Shown here piece after piece: positions 12,518 through 26,000 of a DNA stretch of 64,000 bases; position 1 is the first letter of the stretch, and every line of letters starts with the position of its first letter. The position numbers and the translations under genes were made by a program. Below the pieces are notes generated by a model. It had not been told where the DNA came from, did not search any database, and was given only the letters and a program-made list of their open reading frames with translations. Source of the DNA: Varroa destructor (lineage: Eukaryota; Arthropoda; Arachnida; Mesostigmata; Varroidae); the NCBI RefSeq assembly GCF_002443255.2, contig NW_019211457.1, forward strand, positions 36,276,105 to 36,340,104, in the 5' to 3' direction.

Positions 12518-15500
12518 GTAAGCATTGTTACGATAATGACAAACAACATATCTATACACGGATATACCACTCACTACCAGTACACTTGGACGAACATCGC
12601 TATTTCTATGTTCTAGGTCATTCATTCGCAAAAATTCTCGTTTTCGCTGGAACAATGTCCTACTACCGTCCTATTTTACGTGCCTTCATATTATACGAGC
12701 AGATATAAAGGAGAAGAGAATGAAAAGAGTCCTCGATATTGCAGCAGAGACATCAGCCACCGTTTGGCTGTTAGCCGAATCAATGCAGAGAGACCCTCAC
12801 AGAAACTTCGTATGAACTCCAGTGGGGCCATGACAGGGAGCATGTCCACAGTGCAAATTCACTCCCCGGGTATTAGGCGTAGAGGGCATTGATGTTAAAG
12901 GCGGGGAACTCCACTATGTAAAGAAGGGATATATCGGATATTTCAAGAATGGTGAGCAAAATTTTCTATTATGCGATACGCCATTTCACCATCAAACGAG
13001 CATTCAACACGTGAGTTCCTTATACCGAAATATTTGGTTCGTTAAATGTAAGACAGTGAGACATTTGAGTGTCGTAGTTGAACACCCTCTAGCTTAATCT
13101 GTTTATTAAATCGATGTAGAGGACAGCTCTAATGCATATACTACATTAATAATAGTCCCACTCGTAATAAGACTGACACATTCATAGACAGGTTCCATTA
13201 TATTAACAGTTTCTTATATTGATGTGGTAGGTATAGTAAAAAAAAAAAAAAAGCAGTAATTATCAATAAGGCTCCGTCGAACGCTAACTGTGGTACTGTC
13301 GTAATATTTAGTTTGCCGAATTGACCTAGCACTATAATACCTACTTCTATATACTAGAATATCTAAACTTTGTGTGTTTTTCATCTTTTGTTAGTCTCTC
13401 TCTCACCGTAGTAGCTCTGGTACTATGCCCATTCGACTATGAGAACATTTTGTGGTCAAAATAAGGGATGTTTGCTCTGAAGTTGAATGTTCCAATTCAG
13501 AACCAACTTCTAACTGTGGGCGTAGCGCCGCAACTGTATTTAGTACTCACGTTAAGACCTTAATTCAGCTTAGCGACAATACAAAGTCACATAAAGAATC
13601 AATGCCAATTACCTCGAACTTTACACAGCGAAAGTGTCCAATTGGAACCATAATAACTGTTGGAAGAAATATTGCAATATTGGCGAAATAGAAACCTCAG
13701 TTGCTCTGCTAATGGCAATAGTAAGAACAGCAGCTCACTTTCACAACGACCCTGCGATAACTGAAACTTCCAGAGCGTAGAGATCTCGGAGTCAGCACGT
13801 AGTACTTAAATCATCATAGTACTTCTACGCTTAGGGTCCCTTCCAACCACGCAACGTAGCTAACATTTGTAGAACAAAAATGTAATATCACATGGGCAAA
13901 GGAAAGCTGATTTTAAAATATAAGGAAACTGATGAATCACTGACTATTTAACTGCAATATGATTCAGTCGCCTTCGGAACAAGGGCTCCAAAGACGGCCC
14001 GCAACAACATTACTGATAATGCCCTTTGCCGAGTTTCTTAACTACTTGAGATTGACTCTATTTTTGAACCTCGTTTGAATAAAGGCCGGACGCAGCCAAG
14101 TAATTGTCCAAGAACACTGAAAAACACTCAATATGTACATATCTATAATACCGATTTGTAATTTAGGGCTGAAGGCTAGCCGCCGTGGTGACATGACTTT
14201 CTGCCTTATTTCTGTTGTTTTTTTTTACCATTTTTGAATTGTCACAGAACCTCCCGAGCTCAACTTCAACAAAGTAACGGCGGAAGACAGTCGAACGGTT
14301 AAATTGCGATGGCAGGTTCGCTACCCCAACAACCAGCCTGTGGCGCGCTATCACCTACAGGTAAAGAATTACAGCGCAGAGGTTGATTGGTTGGATGTAC
14401 ACAACGCCATCCCCGCCAATACAACGTCATACACCGTGGGCTATCTTGCCCCCGGTGTCACTTATGGCTTCCGAGTCGCAGGCGTTAACAATGTAGGCGT
14501 CGGCGAGTGGGTTGCTAGAAATATCACGATGCCTCCAGACGGTGAGTACACTATCAGATACACACATACGTATATATAGGTATGAAGTAAGAATCTTCTA
14601 AACGACGTCGCATGCTTCCCAAAGATCTCGCGATCTCTAATTTTAACAAAGTTAACGAAATCACCGTCACCCGTTCAACCATTGAGCCGATTGAACACGC
14701 TTTTAACACGATTTAACACGATTCCGCTTACTAAAACCTAGCGACATAGTACGGTCGGGAGAATAAGGGAAAAGGGGTAAACAGCTCTACTCTATGAACG
14801 TGTGCAATTTTGTGAGGATCTATACGATGAATGTCGTACGCTAGAGCGCACGCGCACAACTGCGGTACTGTTTAGTTTTCTAGTAAGATAAAACTGACGA
14901 TTAAAAATAAATACAGGAATCGATTTACTTACTCCATTGACTTATTATAGTTTCGCCGTTTGATTAGGCGATGTAAGGGTCCTCAGAATAGAGAGGTAAA
15001 GATACAGCCAAATAAGCTAGCCAAGAACTAGCCGTCCCTCGTTTGTCTACACTCACATGGCTTTCTTATTACGGGATATCTACAAGAACCGCTTGGCATT
15101 TTTTTTTGATGAATCAGGCCATTACTCATACGCCTACCGCTGTTCCCACCTTCAACCTCCCCATCCCGCCTGTGTCTGTCTTCTTACTTTGTTTCTCGCC
15201 TTCGCTTTGTACGTCTATCTTCCATCCATATATCGTCTCTGTCTACCTAAATCAAGCGCATACGCTCCGAGAGAGTTACCACACTTGGGATGCTAGCAGG
15301 CTGGCTGATTCTGTCTTGGATATTCCACGGCCACGGGTACAACGATGGATCTAATCTGCTTGTATGTGCGCTGATCTGGTGCTATGTCTGAGAATCTAGC
15401 TGGCATTGTTGCATGCCCTAAGCTTATTACGTCACCGGTTGGTTGACGACACTGGGCGCTCGCATCAAGGATAGGTAGAAGGCTGCGTCCAGTGGACAGA

Positions 15501-18500
15501 CGAACGAGTATTGCTGTTGACTGACTTAGCAGCTGGCGTTAGCTTACTACTGTTGTCGGATAGAGAATATATCAAAAGGCACAGGTGATTACGTTAACGA
15601 CTAATACGTAGCTTTGATCCCCATTTCTGTCTGAGGCTCTGATTTAGATCCTAGTGACAAGTATGACAGAAATCGCGACTTCAACAATGATGTCATGTCC
15701 TGTATCATGATCGGGAATGATTTACATACGTACGTAACACGGAAAATCTGGAAATTTCAACGTGTGAAGAATGACATCTGCACGAAGCACCTATGAATAA
15801 GTTTACAAGCTTTTCATCCACAAGATTATCTATTTACCAGAAACTAATGTACATTATATAACGAAGTCAGTAAGTACACACGTATAACGTGCGTGTTCGA
15901 ACATTCTATAAGTCGTTAGAAGTGAAGGGGAATCGGCAGGGTTGCCAAATACGGTATATGGCGCCCAGTAGGAATGCAGAGTGTAGGACGGGGACCGCGC
16001 CTTGCAAATCTAAAAATCAATAAAAGTTTTTCATTTTAATACATTTCCTGCTGTCTGACGTTGATACCGGTCCGTCAGAGACTTCTGATCATTAATGCTA
16101 TTTCTCTTTTCTTCCCATAATCGTCGGTTGGTTTGGGACAATTGAGCTTAAGGAAGGTTGTACGTTTCAAGCAGAATTATACTTAGTATTTTCACAAACC
16201 AAACACAGTAAAATGAAACTGCAAAAACTGGATATTTATATTAAATAAGGAAATTTTCACATCTGTTCTTGTTGAAAAAGTTTTCAAAAGTCAGGTGTAT
16301 TGTAAAATCCAAGAAACTCTTCAGTCAACGCGGTAAGTAACCATTAGCCAACGTTGTAGACCTAGAAGCAACAACGAGCCGTACAGCCTTATCTGTGGGG
16401 ATTAGATTAAGCTTCAATTACGTATAAATATTGTAATGTGTATTTTTCAAGACAGAAGCTTCTCCTTGAAAAAGGTTAACCTCTACCAAAATCCCTCAAA
16501 TACTGATGAAGAGAATTTTGATATAGATCAAGATATAGCTAACATAAGAATTTATAACTAAATTAAGCGATTTTCCATCATTCTAATGGCACACAGTAGC
16601 TGAAGAAGATGAAGTACGAACGAGCGAAAATGTGATTTGGGCATGAATCTAATTACACTTCTCAATTCTATATGAAGCGTGTGTGATATCGTGTTCTTCG
16701 ATGTGCTCGCATCGGTGATCCGTTACGATTTCCGGCATGAAATTCACACAGTAATAACGTTCAGCGTAAATATTCACAGACACACACACACACACAGAGG
16801 TAAAATACAGTACAGATGATAACGGATCCCCTTTTTTATTGTGGCGGAAAAAGGGATAGAATATATCTGGAAGAAGCTTCCGTTCTTAATAGCGAAATTT
16901 TAAAAGAACATTTTTCGTAACCCATTTAATATCTTAGCGCCATGTTACCTTTCAAGTAGGGCTCCGTTCGCCTAGTTTCTGTTCTTTGCTTTGCGCTCCT
17001 GCGGCGACAGTTCAAAATAGTTCAGAACCGGTGTTGCGCTTCCAGTTAGGGCTCCCCAGACAGACCCAACCCACTTACGCGCTAATGGGCTAACGGGTAA
17101 TCATGCAACGAAGCGCGAAAGCCGCTGATGACGCGGCTGTGATCGTGAGCTGTTTGGAGTCAGAGAAGCAATGATATAGAACTATGTTTGCATGCTGGAG
17201 GCGACTGAACGGTCCACAGTTTGTGACAGTCTCCACATGGTGCCCACAACGGCGGCTGCACACGTACGTTCATTTCTCGCTAGCTATGGCAGGTCGAGCG
17301 CTGGATCGTTCATTTTCTACTTTACTCCCCAAACACTTCGTATGCTCCGCCGGCCTCTTTGAGTGCTAGCATTAGGTGTCTCTTCGTGCCGTGAAGCTTC
17401 CTGTCTCCTGTTTTTCTCATTCGAATTTTCCTCGTCTCGAGTTGCTCTAGGGCTAACTGAACAGCGCCAGTATCTCGTTCCTATAATACGATGGCTGTTG
17501 GTGGTTATGGTAATGACAGAAGCAGCATTAGCAGTCGTCGTGGTGCTAGCCGGACTTGACTGGACCTATCCTGATAGCCACAGGCGAAAACTCGAACAAC
17601 GTACTCACGCAGACAGACTGCGTGAGTGCGCGGTGGCAGTCAGTCTGCTTGTCACAGTATTTAGGTCGCTTACCGCCTCCAAAGGTCCATCTGAGAGGGG
17701 GGTTATCGATGACGACCGCGACAACCACGGCAACAACAACAACATCAATGCTCTTTAAGCCACTAGCACCAAGTATATTTATAAGGTATGGGCGAGCCAG
17801 AAAGTCAAACAAACGAGTTAGTTTGACCGCCCTGCTATGAACCCAGGCGAGGCTTTAGTCAAGTTTCGTCTGCTTGTTGTCAGGATCTTGCTTGTTTACG
17901 CACTCCCTCTCCTTTGAGTTTCAGTGAAATGTTTTGCCTGGGGCATAGAGGCGCTGGCTGGGAATTAATCGGGCATTCGACGAGCGTCCGTTTCCGCTGT
18001 TAAGCATCACTACTGTATTAGCTCACCCACTATTAGCCAATGACTTAGGCATATACATACCTCAAGCAATCTATCAGTGACAAGAGACACGAGATCGGCA
18101 AGGCATGCAGCCAAAGATACGGCTATGTTGCTACTGCTTCTGCGGCTTTTTTGGGTTTTTAGTTTCTATTGCTGCTACAGCCTTCTTTTTTGGCGATACT
18201 GATACTACCTTGAGTCCTTTCATCGTGTTACCTTAGTGTGCACACGCTTCTGCACCCTGGCCGGGTAAGCCCATGGATTTGGTAAGTAGCTGATTCGAGT
18301 CCTGTATCCACTTGGTTATGGCGTTAAGCAGGCCGCATGTTGGACCAGAATCCAGAGCAAGCTTTCTCCTTTCCCAGTGGCTCTTTGCTTTTATTGGCCA
18401 ATAAGGCGAGGACGCAAGGGGGGAGTCGTGGCACACACGTACTTCCGGAAATGTAAAGAAGTAGGGACGAAATCACTTGTAATCGGACGGCACCTAACCT

Positions 18501-19999
18501 AGGAAAACCCAACCCGTTTTCAGTCTCGCATTGCAGTCAGAGCAGCAGTGATGGTAGTTGCTAGAGCGGGCAGCTTAACTGTGCTTCTACCGAGCCAGTA
18601 GAAACGGGCGGCCTTAGAGGCTGTATGTATGTGTCGTCTGCACATCGACCTGAAATTGGCTTTACCTTCCCCCGCACTGTCTGCGAGACTTCGTTTCGAC
18701 TGCTCGTCGGGTAATGAGAGGCATGAGTTTGTGACGAAGTCTACCTCTATTTCTCTCTATTCCTATGTCTTGCTTTCAGAAGAAGTGCTCCCTTTCGTCT
18801 TTTGGAGCAGCAGCTGACCGATGACAGTCGGACGGTCTCCTGCTCGTACCAATCTTGCCGCTGCTGGCCACAGATTCTGTACGATAGCAGCACATAAGCA
18901 CAGGCAAGACTAGGTGGCAATAAAATGGCCTTGGCAAGCTACTCGGAGGAAGACACGCAAGCAGGCAACCAGAAGGCGGCGCTGTCCGTTCGGCCCCCAA
19001 TCATTACCAAGTGGCACACGCAACATCAGTGGTATGGCAATCGAGAACTGCGTGGCTGGACACACGGACGAACGGGAGTTCACATCTGCAGAAAGTAGCA
19101 AGACTTCGTACTTGACGCAATCTAGTTCTCACGCTTACTCTCTCATCGTACCGCAACGACGGTAGCGGCAGCAGCAAAAAAGAGCAGCAGCGGCAGCGCT
19201 CGTGGCGTTGTTAGTATCGTAGTTGTAGTAGCAGCAACAGCACCAGAAGTAGCTGGTTACTCGAGAGTCGTTGTACCTCCGAATGCCTCGTACTATCTCT
19301 TTTCATTCGTTGCCGCCCTCGTCGCCTTCCTTGCATACTTCGCCCTTCTTTGGGTGTAGCCAGTAGGGGCCGTATTCTGTACTCAAAGTGCTAGCGTGCT
19401 GTTCTTGGCCTGCTGACGAATGGGAAGAGCTTTGTCGTCTCTGTTTTGCAAGAGGAAATGACAACAGAGACCGTTCAAGAAACTTTCTGTCTCAACTCGC
19501 CTCCTTTCCGCACTTTTTCTTTTTCGCTACTGTGCTTTTCGTGTGCTAGCTGCGGATCGCAGGAGGCTATGCGCATGACCCCCCACTTTCATGCGTATCC
19601 AGCTGCTGGCGCTGGTGTTGGAGAATGGTTTGGATAAAATCTCCTTTGAGTGCTACGAGCAGCGTGTACAAAAAGGAATGAGCCAAATAGAGTAAGTGAA
19701 GAGAAATATAAGAACGAGGCAGAATACCCACCCACACTATGGCTAAGCATACGTCAAGTGCATACGTGAAGTAGCTGGCTATACGTGAATATATGTACAC
19801 ACGTACAAGACATCCTGTCACAAATCTGTATAGTCGTCCTGAATTCTTCGGTGTACGCTTTGACTACTTGTTCCTGCTTTTATATGATCACTTTACTTAT
19901 TTTACTATAAACCAAGCTTAAATAAAATGGCTTATAATCCTATTCATTAGGTATTACGTAAACTCTGTCGCAATAATATATCTAGCTTTCTATCTCGTG

Positions 20000-20062
<63 letters not shown>

Positions 20063-23000
20063 ATCGGGGCTAAAAATAGTAATCAAGGGATTACGAGATT
20101 GTTCCGATCCAACGACTTGGACAACCAGACAGTCTTCAAACAGCAAAAGGCGATAGAACAAAGATAACAGGCACTTTTTGTAGTACACTACGCTACGTAT
20201 CCCTGTTCGCTGTGTCCTTCTACGGTCTAGCACCTGTTTCCGGCAACTCCCTCCACCAAAGGCAGCACTGCTACAACCACCACTCTAGTTCCACCGTCTT
20301 CTTACGGGTCTACTATCCCTGCACTGCTCTTTCGGAGCCGAGCCGAACAACGGAACAGCCGCTCTACGCCTAGGCGATCCTGTACAACATTCAGCAGGCT
20401 GCAGTTGTCGAGCGCTGCTCCGTTTTCGTTGCGTCATCGTCAGCGTCTCCAGTGTGAAAAAATGAGAGACAGTCGCCGCAGACTGGCTGGAAAACATGAG
20501 AGCAGAGCCCTACAAAAACAGACGCGTCGGGACCGCCCGAACAAGACACTGCTCGTCGTCGGTGTCAGCTGCCTGGCGATCGTAGTTATGACCTAGGCGA
20601 TATGGCGTGGAAAATGAAGGAAGACCATGAGCGTGCGTTGTTATAAAGGCGGGAGAGGGATAAAAGTCTGTGAAGAACAAGGGACGAATGTAGTAACTGC
20701 AACGTGAAGACGTCGACAGACACAGGGAGCGAGAGAGAGACAACTGAAAAGAGATACACAGTGGATAGAAAACGTGGAAAGGTAGGGAACAACTGCTGAG
20801 AAGAAGAAAACGAAGGTCTTCTTGTATTTCTGTCTTTTTCTGCTTTGTCGACTAAGGCCAGGCGCTAGAAGCTTGGGGGGGGGGGGGGATAGAAGCATTG
20901 GCCAAGGAACAATACTCGCTGACATAGTGTACTGGCTGCCTCCTTCCGCACATGCTTTCTTGTCCCATTCGTATATGCTCACTCACATACACACGGCTGC
21001 CACACCATCAAGAAAAACACTCGCAGACCGACCGCTACCTATTTTAAAGTCTCTGGCAGTCTTCTTTTGCACTGTGCGAGCATTCATCCCTCTTCACTGC
21101 TGTTTATTGCTGCTCCTACGACCACTACTATTACAGTTCGCTCATCGTGTCAACCTTCTATCCTGTTAACACTCCAATCCGTACCAGAGCTCCAAGATTG
21201 CAGTAGTGTGAATCGTACCATCGGGTGCCACCTTGCGCTAAAGCCGGGAGCCAAGAGGAAGAAGAAATCTGGCTTTTTCCGTGTATTCTTTATGCGGTTA
21301 GAGTAGCAGTCACGCGTTCGGCAATCCTTTACTAAGAAAGTGCACGGTAGTTGAATAGAATAGTATAACCAAACAGCAAGGCGAAAAACACTACGCGCGA
21401 AAGAAAAAAAAGGCACGTAAAGGCCAGGTGAGGAGTATGGGCCTTGCAAGGACTTTAAGGAGAGGAGCAAGAACAAGGCAATCAGAAAAGCTATTGACGT
21501 TAAGATGTCAGCATGGACAACGAAATTTTAAGGTAGGAGGAGACATAACGGAACCTCTGACAATCAGGGCAAAGACGCCTATTGACTTGGGAGGTCGATC
21601 AGTCATATCGTACATGCTCTGTGCCTTTTATACACAGCTACAAATTCATTTGCACAACTCGTACACATACACAGATACATACACAACAATAGGCAAGCAG
21701 GCCAATAACTAGGGAGAAGCAACCATAGAGGCACGGTACATAGAGCGGCATGTACCAGAAAAATTCCCACCCAAAATTCAAATACGTTGCCGTGCGTAGG
21801 GTATAACGCCGACAATAAGGATAAGCCCCCTTGATCAAGCAATGGAACGCGGCGGATAACACCGAACTATCATTAACTGAGAGAATGGGTTGTTAGTAAG
21901 AGTTATCACCTGCTAGATGTGCTGAGACTGATATGGGTTCTTCCCAATCGGCCAATGCTTTTTGCATCTTGCGCTATCATGCACCCTGTGCTACTTACGT
22001 TAATGTGAATTAGAAAAATGGGCGGGGATCATAAACGCGGCATCGTCACTAGTAACACCTCTATAGCAAAAAAAAATATTATGGATCGAGGTAATGTCCA
22101 AACTATGACGAATACGTCGTTTCGATGAAATATGTATATTATGTCGAGCTTCCGGTCTACATTCAGTGCAGCTTATTCAGCTAGTAGCTAGAGAGGTTTC
22201 GACATGCGCACGCATACGTTGCATACGCAACCCATCACTGAAACTCCACACGACACTCAACGTCTTAGGTATCATTCAAAGCAGTTGCCAATAATAGGAG
22301 CCAGTAGCATCGTATCGGCGCGTAAAAATAATAAACACACGCAGAGTTAGTTAGAAGCGCACCGCACTCTTACAACTGCCTGTATCTCGTTTTCTTTCTT
22401 CGAGTTGGAAACTGTGCCCGTGTCTAACCTTTAGAAAGAGATCACTGCAGCTCAAATTAATGAACATTCAGAAGATCTTTTAATATAGGAAAGGTTATTA
22501 ACTCCCATATTTACTCATTCATCCCAATTTATCATTGCCGTTTCGATTATTTAAAAGTTAATTTGGGCTGATGGAACAGCAATTCCTGGCATCAGGATGG
22601 GATGTTCGCTCCCTAACGAGCGATGATCGAGTTCTGTAAATAGCGTTTCTGTTGATCCTCACCCAAACCTGGCCCCCACCTAAATTTTCCGTTTGTTCAT
22701 TTTCATAAGTTACTCGGTTAATGTTTGAAACCGTTTCTTCCGCTACGGAAATAATTCAATAATAGGTTTTTAACACTGAACTTTGCTCGTGTAAAACCAT
22801 ACTGCTTTCCATAAAGACTTATAAAACCGTGTTGGTAGAGACGCTTGCATTTCACTATTACAAAATTAGAATTTTGCAGCATGATATATGGTAACTGCAG
22901 CGTGGGTATATGGAAAATGTGACGCTGTGTGTTTCGAACACGTACTAACGTGTGTACCTTTCTCCAACTGAATATTCAACTGATCGATAGAACGAGACGC

Positions 23001-26000
23001 GCAAGCTTTGTGAAGAACTCGGCAGCCTGATGCAGGCCAATTATAGCGGTGATTTCAATCATTTTACGGTAAATTGAACCTTGCCACACTTCGTTCACAC
23101 GTAGTGGAGAACATATATTTGCGGGTCCTCACAGCTCGTTGACGCGTCTACCAATTACCGATAGTCGGGATTTAATTGGAAACATGGACGTGCAGTCCTC
23201 ATAAGAGTTTGCTCTTTTGCGTGCAATGCGCGAGTTTTTTTTTTCGAAAACTCAACTATCATTGTCACTTTGGAGCTCACGTAGTGGTAACTGACGGCAC
23301 TGTCTTCAGTCTTTCAGCTAGTTCTTTTGTTCCCCCCCCCCTGCACTATCGCTTTGGCATTGTTTAGTAAGTTCGTCTTATCTTGTGCTTCTACAACTAG
23401 ACCCCAATCACATCTTGCGTAGCGACTTCAACAGTTGATTAGTGGGCGAATCAATATTTGCATCAATCAGACGTCGTAAAGGAAACGAAATCGTCGTCTT
23501 TGACGCCCGAAGTTTTTGTCGATGCATGAACGTGTACGACAGAATAGCTTCGCTGACCCGTGGTGACGGCGCAACTATTGACAGTGGCAATTTCCGTTTC
23601 ACAATTAGGATTTTTTGCGAATGCGACCAGCCAAGCGCTCTTGTTCTATTTTTGTTTGCTATTTTCTCTTGCGATGTTGGTAATGAAATTATTTTTCACT
23701 GTCGTGAGAACGGAGGCTTGTAAGAAAGGAGGAAATTTATCGCCAAAAAACTACGGGTCTCTTGTTTAAAGCTGCATGACATGCCTCACTGGATACAACG
23801 GAAAAGTAAGCGTTGACACCGCTTCCCGCATGCTTGATTTCCGCGTGACTTTTGAAGGGAACGCTTTATAACAGGCCACGGAACCCTTAGAGATAAGTCA
23901 TGACTGAGCTTTGGCACGCCACAGCGTTGTGTCTATATATATACATGTAAGCTTTGCTCAAGGCAGGCAGCCAGGCAGCCAGGCACTGCCTATGAAATGT
24001 ACGTTAATGACCCTAGTTTTGTTGTAAGGGAAATGGCGGTTCTTAACCTTGGAGAAACGCAAATCTTTATTCGAACTCCGGCTAGAACAGGATTTAACAT
24101 ACTCTCATAGTTTTTATGTTTCAGTCAATTTTTTCTCTATGTCTTGGAAAAAAATTTTAGGTCTATTATAGGTAGGAATCCGTCCGGCCGGTTCTTGAGA
24201 CCTTCTTCATTGCTAAATTCACTGCTAAAAGTTGAATTTTCCACTGGTCGGTGAAGATAGTGGTTCGCCAAAAGCCTTCCCATATAACATTCTTACAGTG
24301 TGACTTATTCTTTTTAACCACTTCTAAAAGTAAAGAAATTTCTGAACGTAAAATGTTGTCTTTTGTCGATTTAGATTCTTGCTTAGGCATATGCCCAAGA
24401 GTCGTCCATTCGCTGCCCTACGGAAAATAAATAGTATACAAACGTCACTTTTTGTCACCCGCTCAGTATTACTCTGGTCGCTTGTTGTCCTGTTAGGAAC
24501 CTTGATGCCTGGTGCTCGCTCAATTCATAGCGTACTCAGGCTTCTACTTTTTGGGTAAATTCTGTCGAGTGAAGATGTCTGGCGACAGTCGTATGAACGC
24601 AGTTCATCTTCTTGGCCATTTATACGCAAAACTGTCTTTAGCTGGTAACTATTGATCTCGGGTGGCAGGCCACAACGAGGTGCATTCTTCAGGTTCGAGA
24701 CAGCATTTTTGAACTTAGCAAATCAGCTTAAGAAGTCTTCCTAGACATGAAATCCTTTTCCGAAACCTACATTGGAGAGATAATTTCGCTTGTTGCACGG
24801 AGGCACAAGACTCCAGTGTGGGAGTGTATGAGAGCAAACAAACAACTAGAGAAGGACAAATAGACAAGAACGCGACTATTTGGAAAAAAAAACCTTTATT
24901 TGAGCATAAAGAGGTGCACATCGTAACAATTGGGAAAAAAATTTAGGCTGCTTCAGTAACTTGTTGACCTGGGCAAAAAGGTGCTGTAAAAAAGGTATCG
25001 AGAATACATTTTTTTTTTCTTTCAGACCACTGAACTGTAGAACCCGAATTCACTATAAAATTCAGTTGTAACGACGGGCTCCTGGAGGTAAAATAGAGCG
25101 AGGGTTCTCGGAGTCACATTGTGGGTGTGGCTATATTTCGCACTATCATTTGTATCTAACCAAATTCGAGTATATATATATACAGTGCTCAAGTATGAAT
25201 ACTTCTTTCTCCAAACAGAAATCATTTTACTTAAATGGCTAACTTATGCAACATGCTTGTCAAAGGTGCAACCAAGATTAGATCATCCTCTGTAGCGTTG
25301 CTGAACTCCAACAACGAGTTAGTTCTTAAGGATTTGAAGATCCTATTCGAAACAGTTAATTAAGTTAGTTAAGTTCTATACAGTTTGATAAAGAAGCAGT
25401 TTTTTTTTTTATAGTAGGTCACTTTTTATCGGCTCAACTTCATTAGACGACACTTTATTCAAGAAGCGAGGTGAGATGAAACAGTTGTTTTTTCTGGGCT
25501 TATTTCATCACTGAATGAACAATTGCAGATCTATGCACATGCCCAAACGAGCTGGTGGTATACTCCGACCAGAATCAAATAAAATGTTTGCAGAATTGCA
25601 AATAAACTTCAGACCGGACATTTATACTGCTAACAATAAGAAAGATACATTCGACCGTTACATTACGCATTTTTATTATATCGAATATTTTCAGTTGATT
25701 TTTCTATTTAATGTGATGTACACACACACACACACACACACACGCACGCTTGAGGACGCGTCCATTATGAAAAACGTATGGCATGCCGGACAAGGCCTAG
25801 TAAAATAAATCTATAATCGGGAAAAGTATCTGCATATTTGAAAACAAACGTGTGAAGGAAACCCGCTCACACAAATGGCACCGTGGTGCCAGCTACGGCT
25901 GTTTCTTGTTCCTTTATTTGTGTCAAGAGCGCATTTCTCTGCGACTGGAGGTGCTTCATCCAGAAATAATCACTTTATTACAAAGGTCTAAACAATCATA

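Noticed and set aside
17363..17758. 131-codon + frame with a hydrophobic stretch, possible membrane protein
   Set aside because: It lies in a GC-rich, stop-poor block with open frames on both strands, has no recognisable domain and no convincing splice or promoter context.
20641..20982. 113-codon minus frame
   Set aside because: It overlaps a poly-G tract and simple C/T-rich sequence; the protein is low-complexity and resembles no family.
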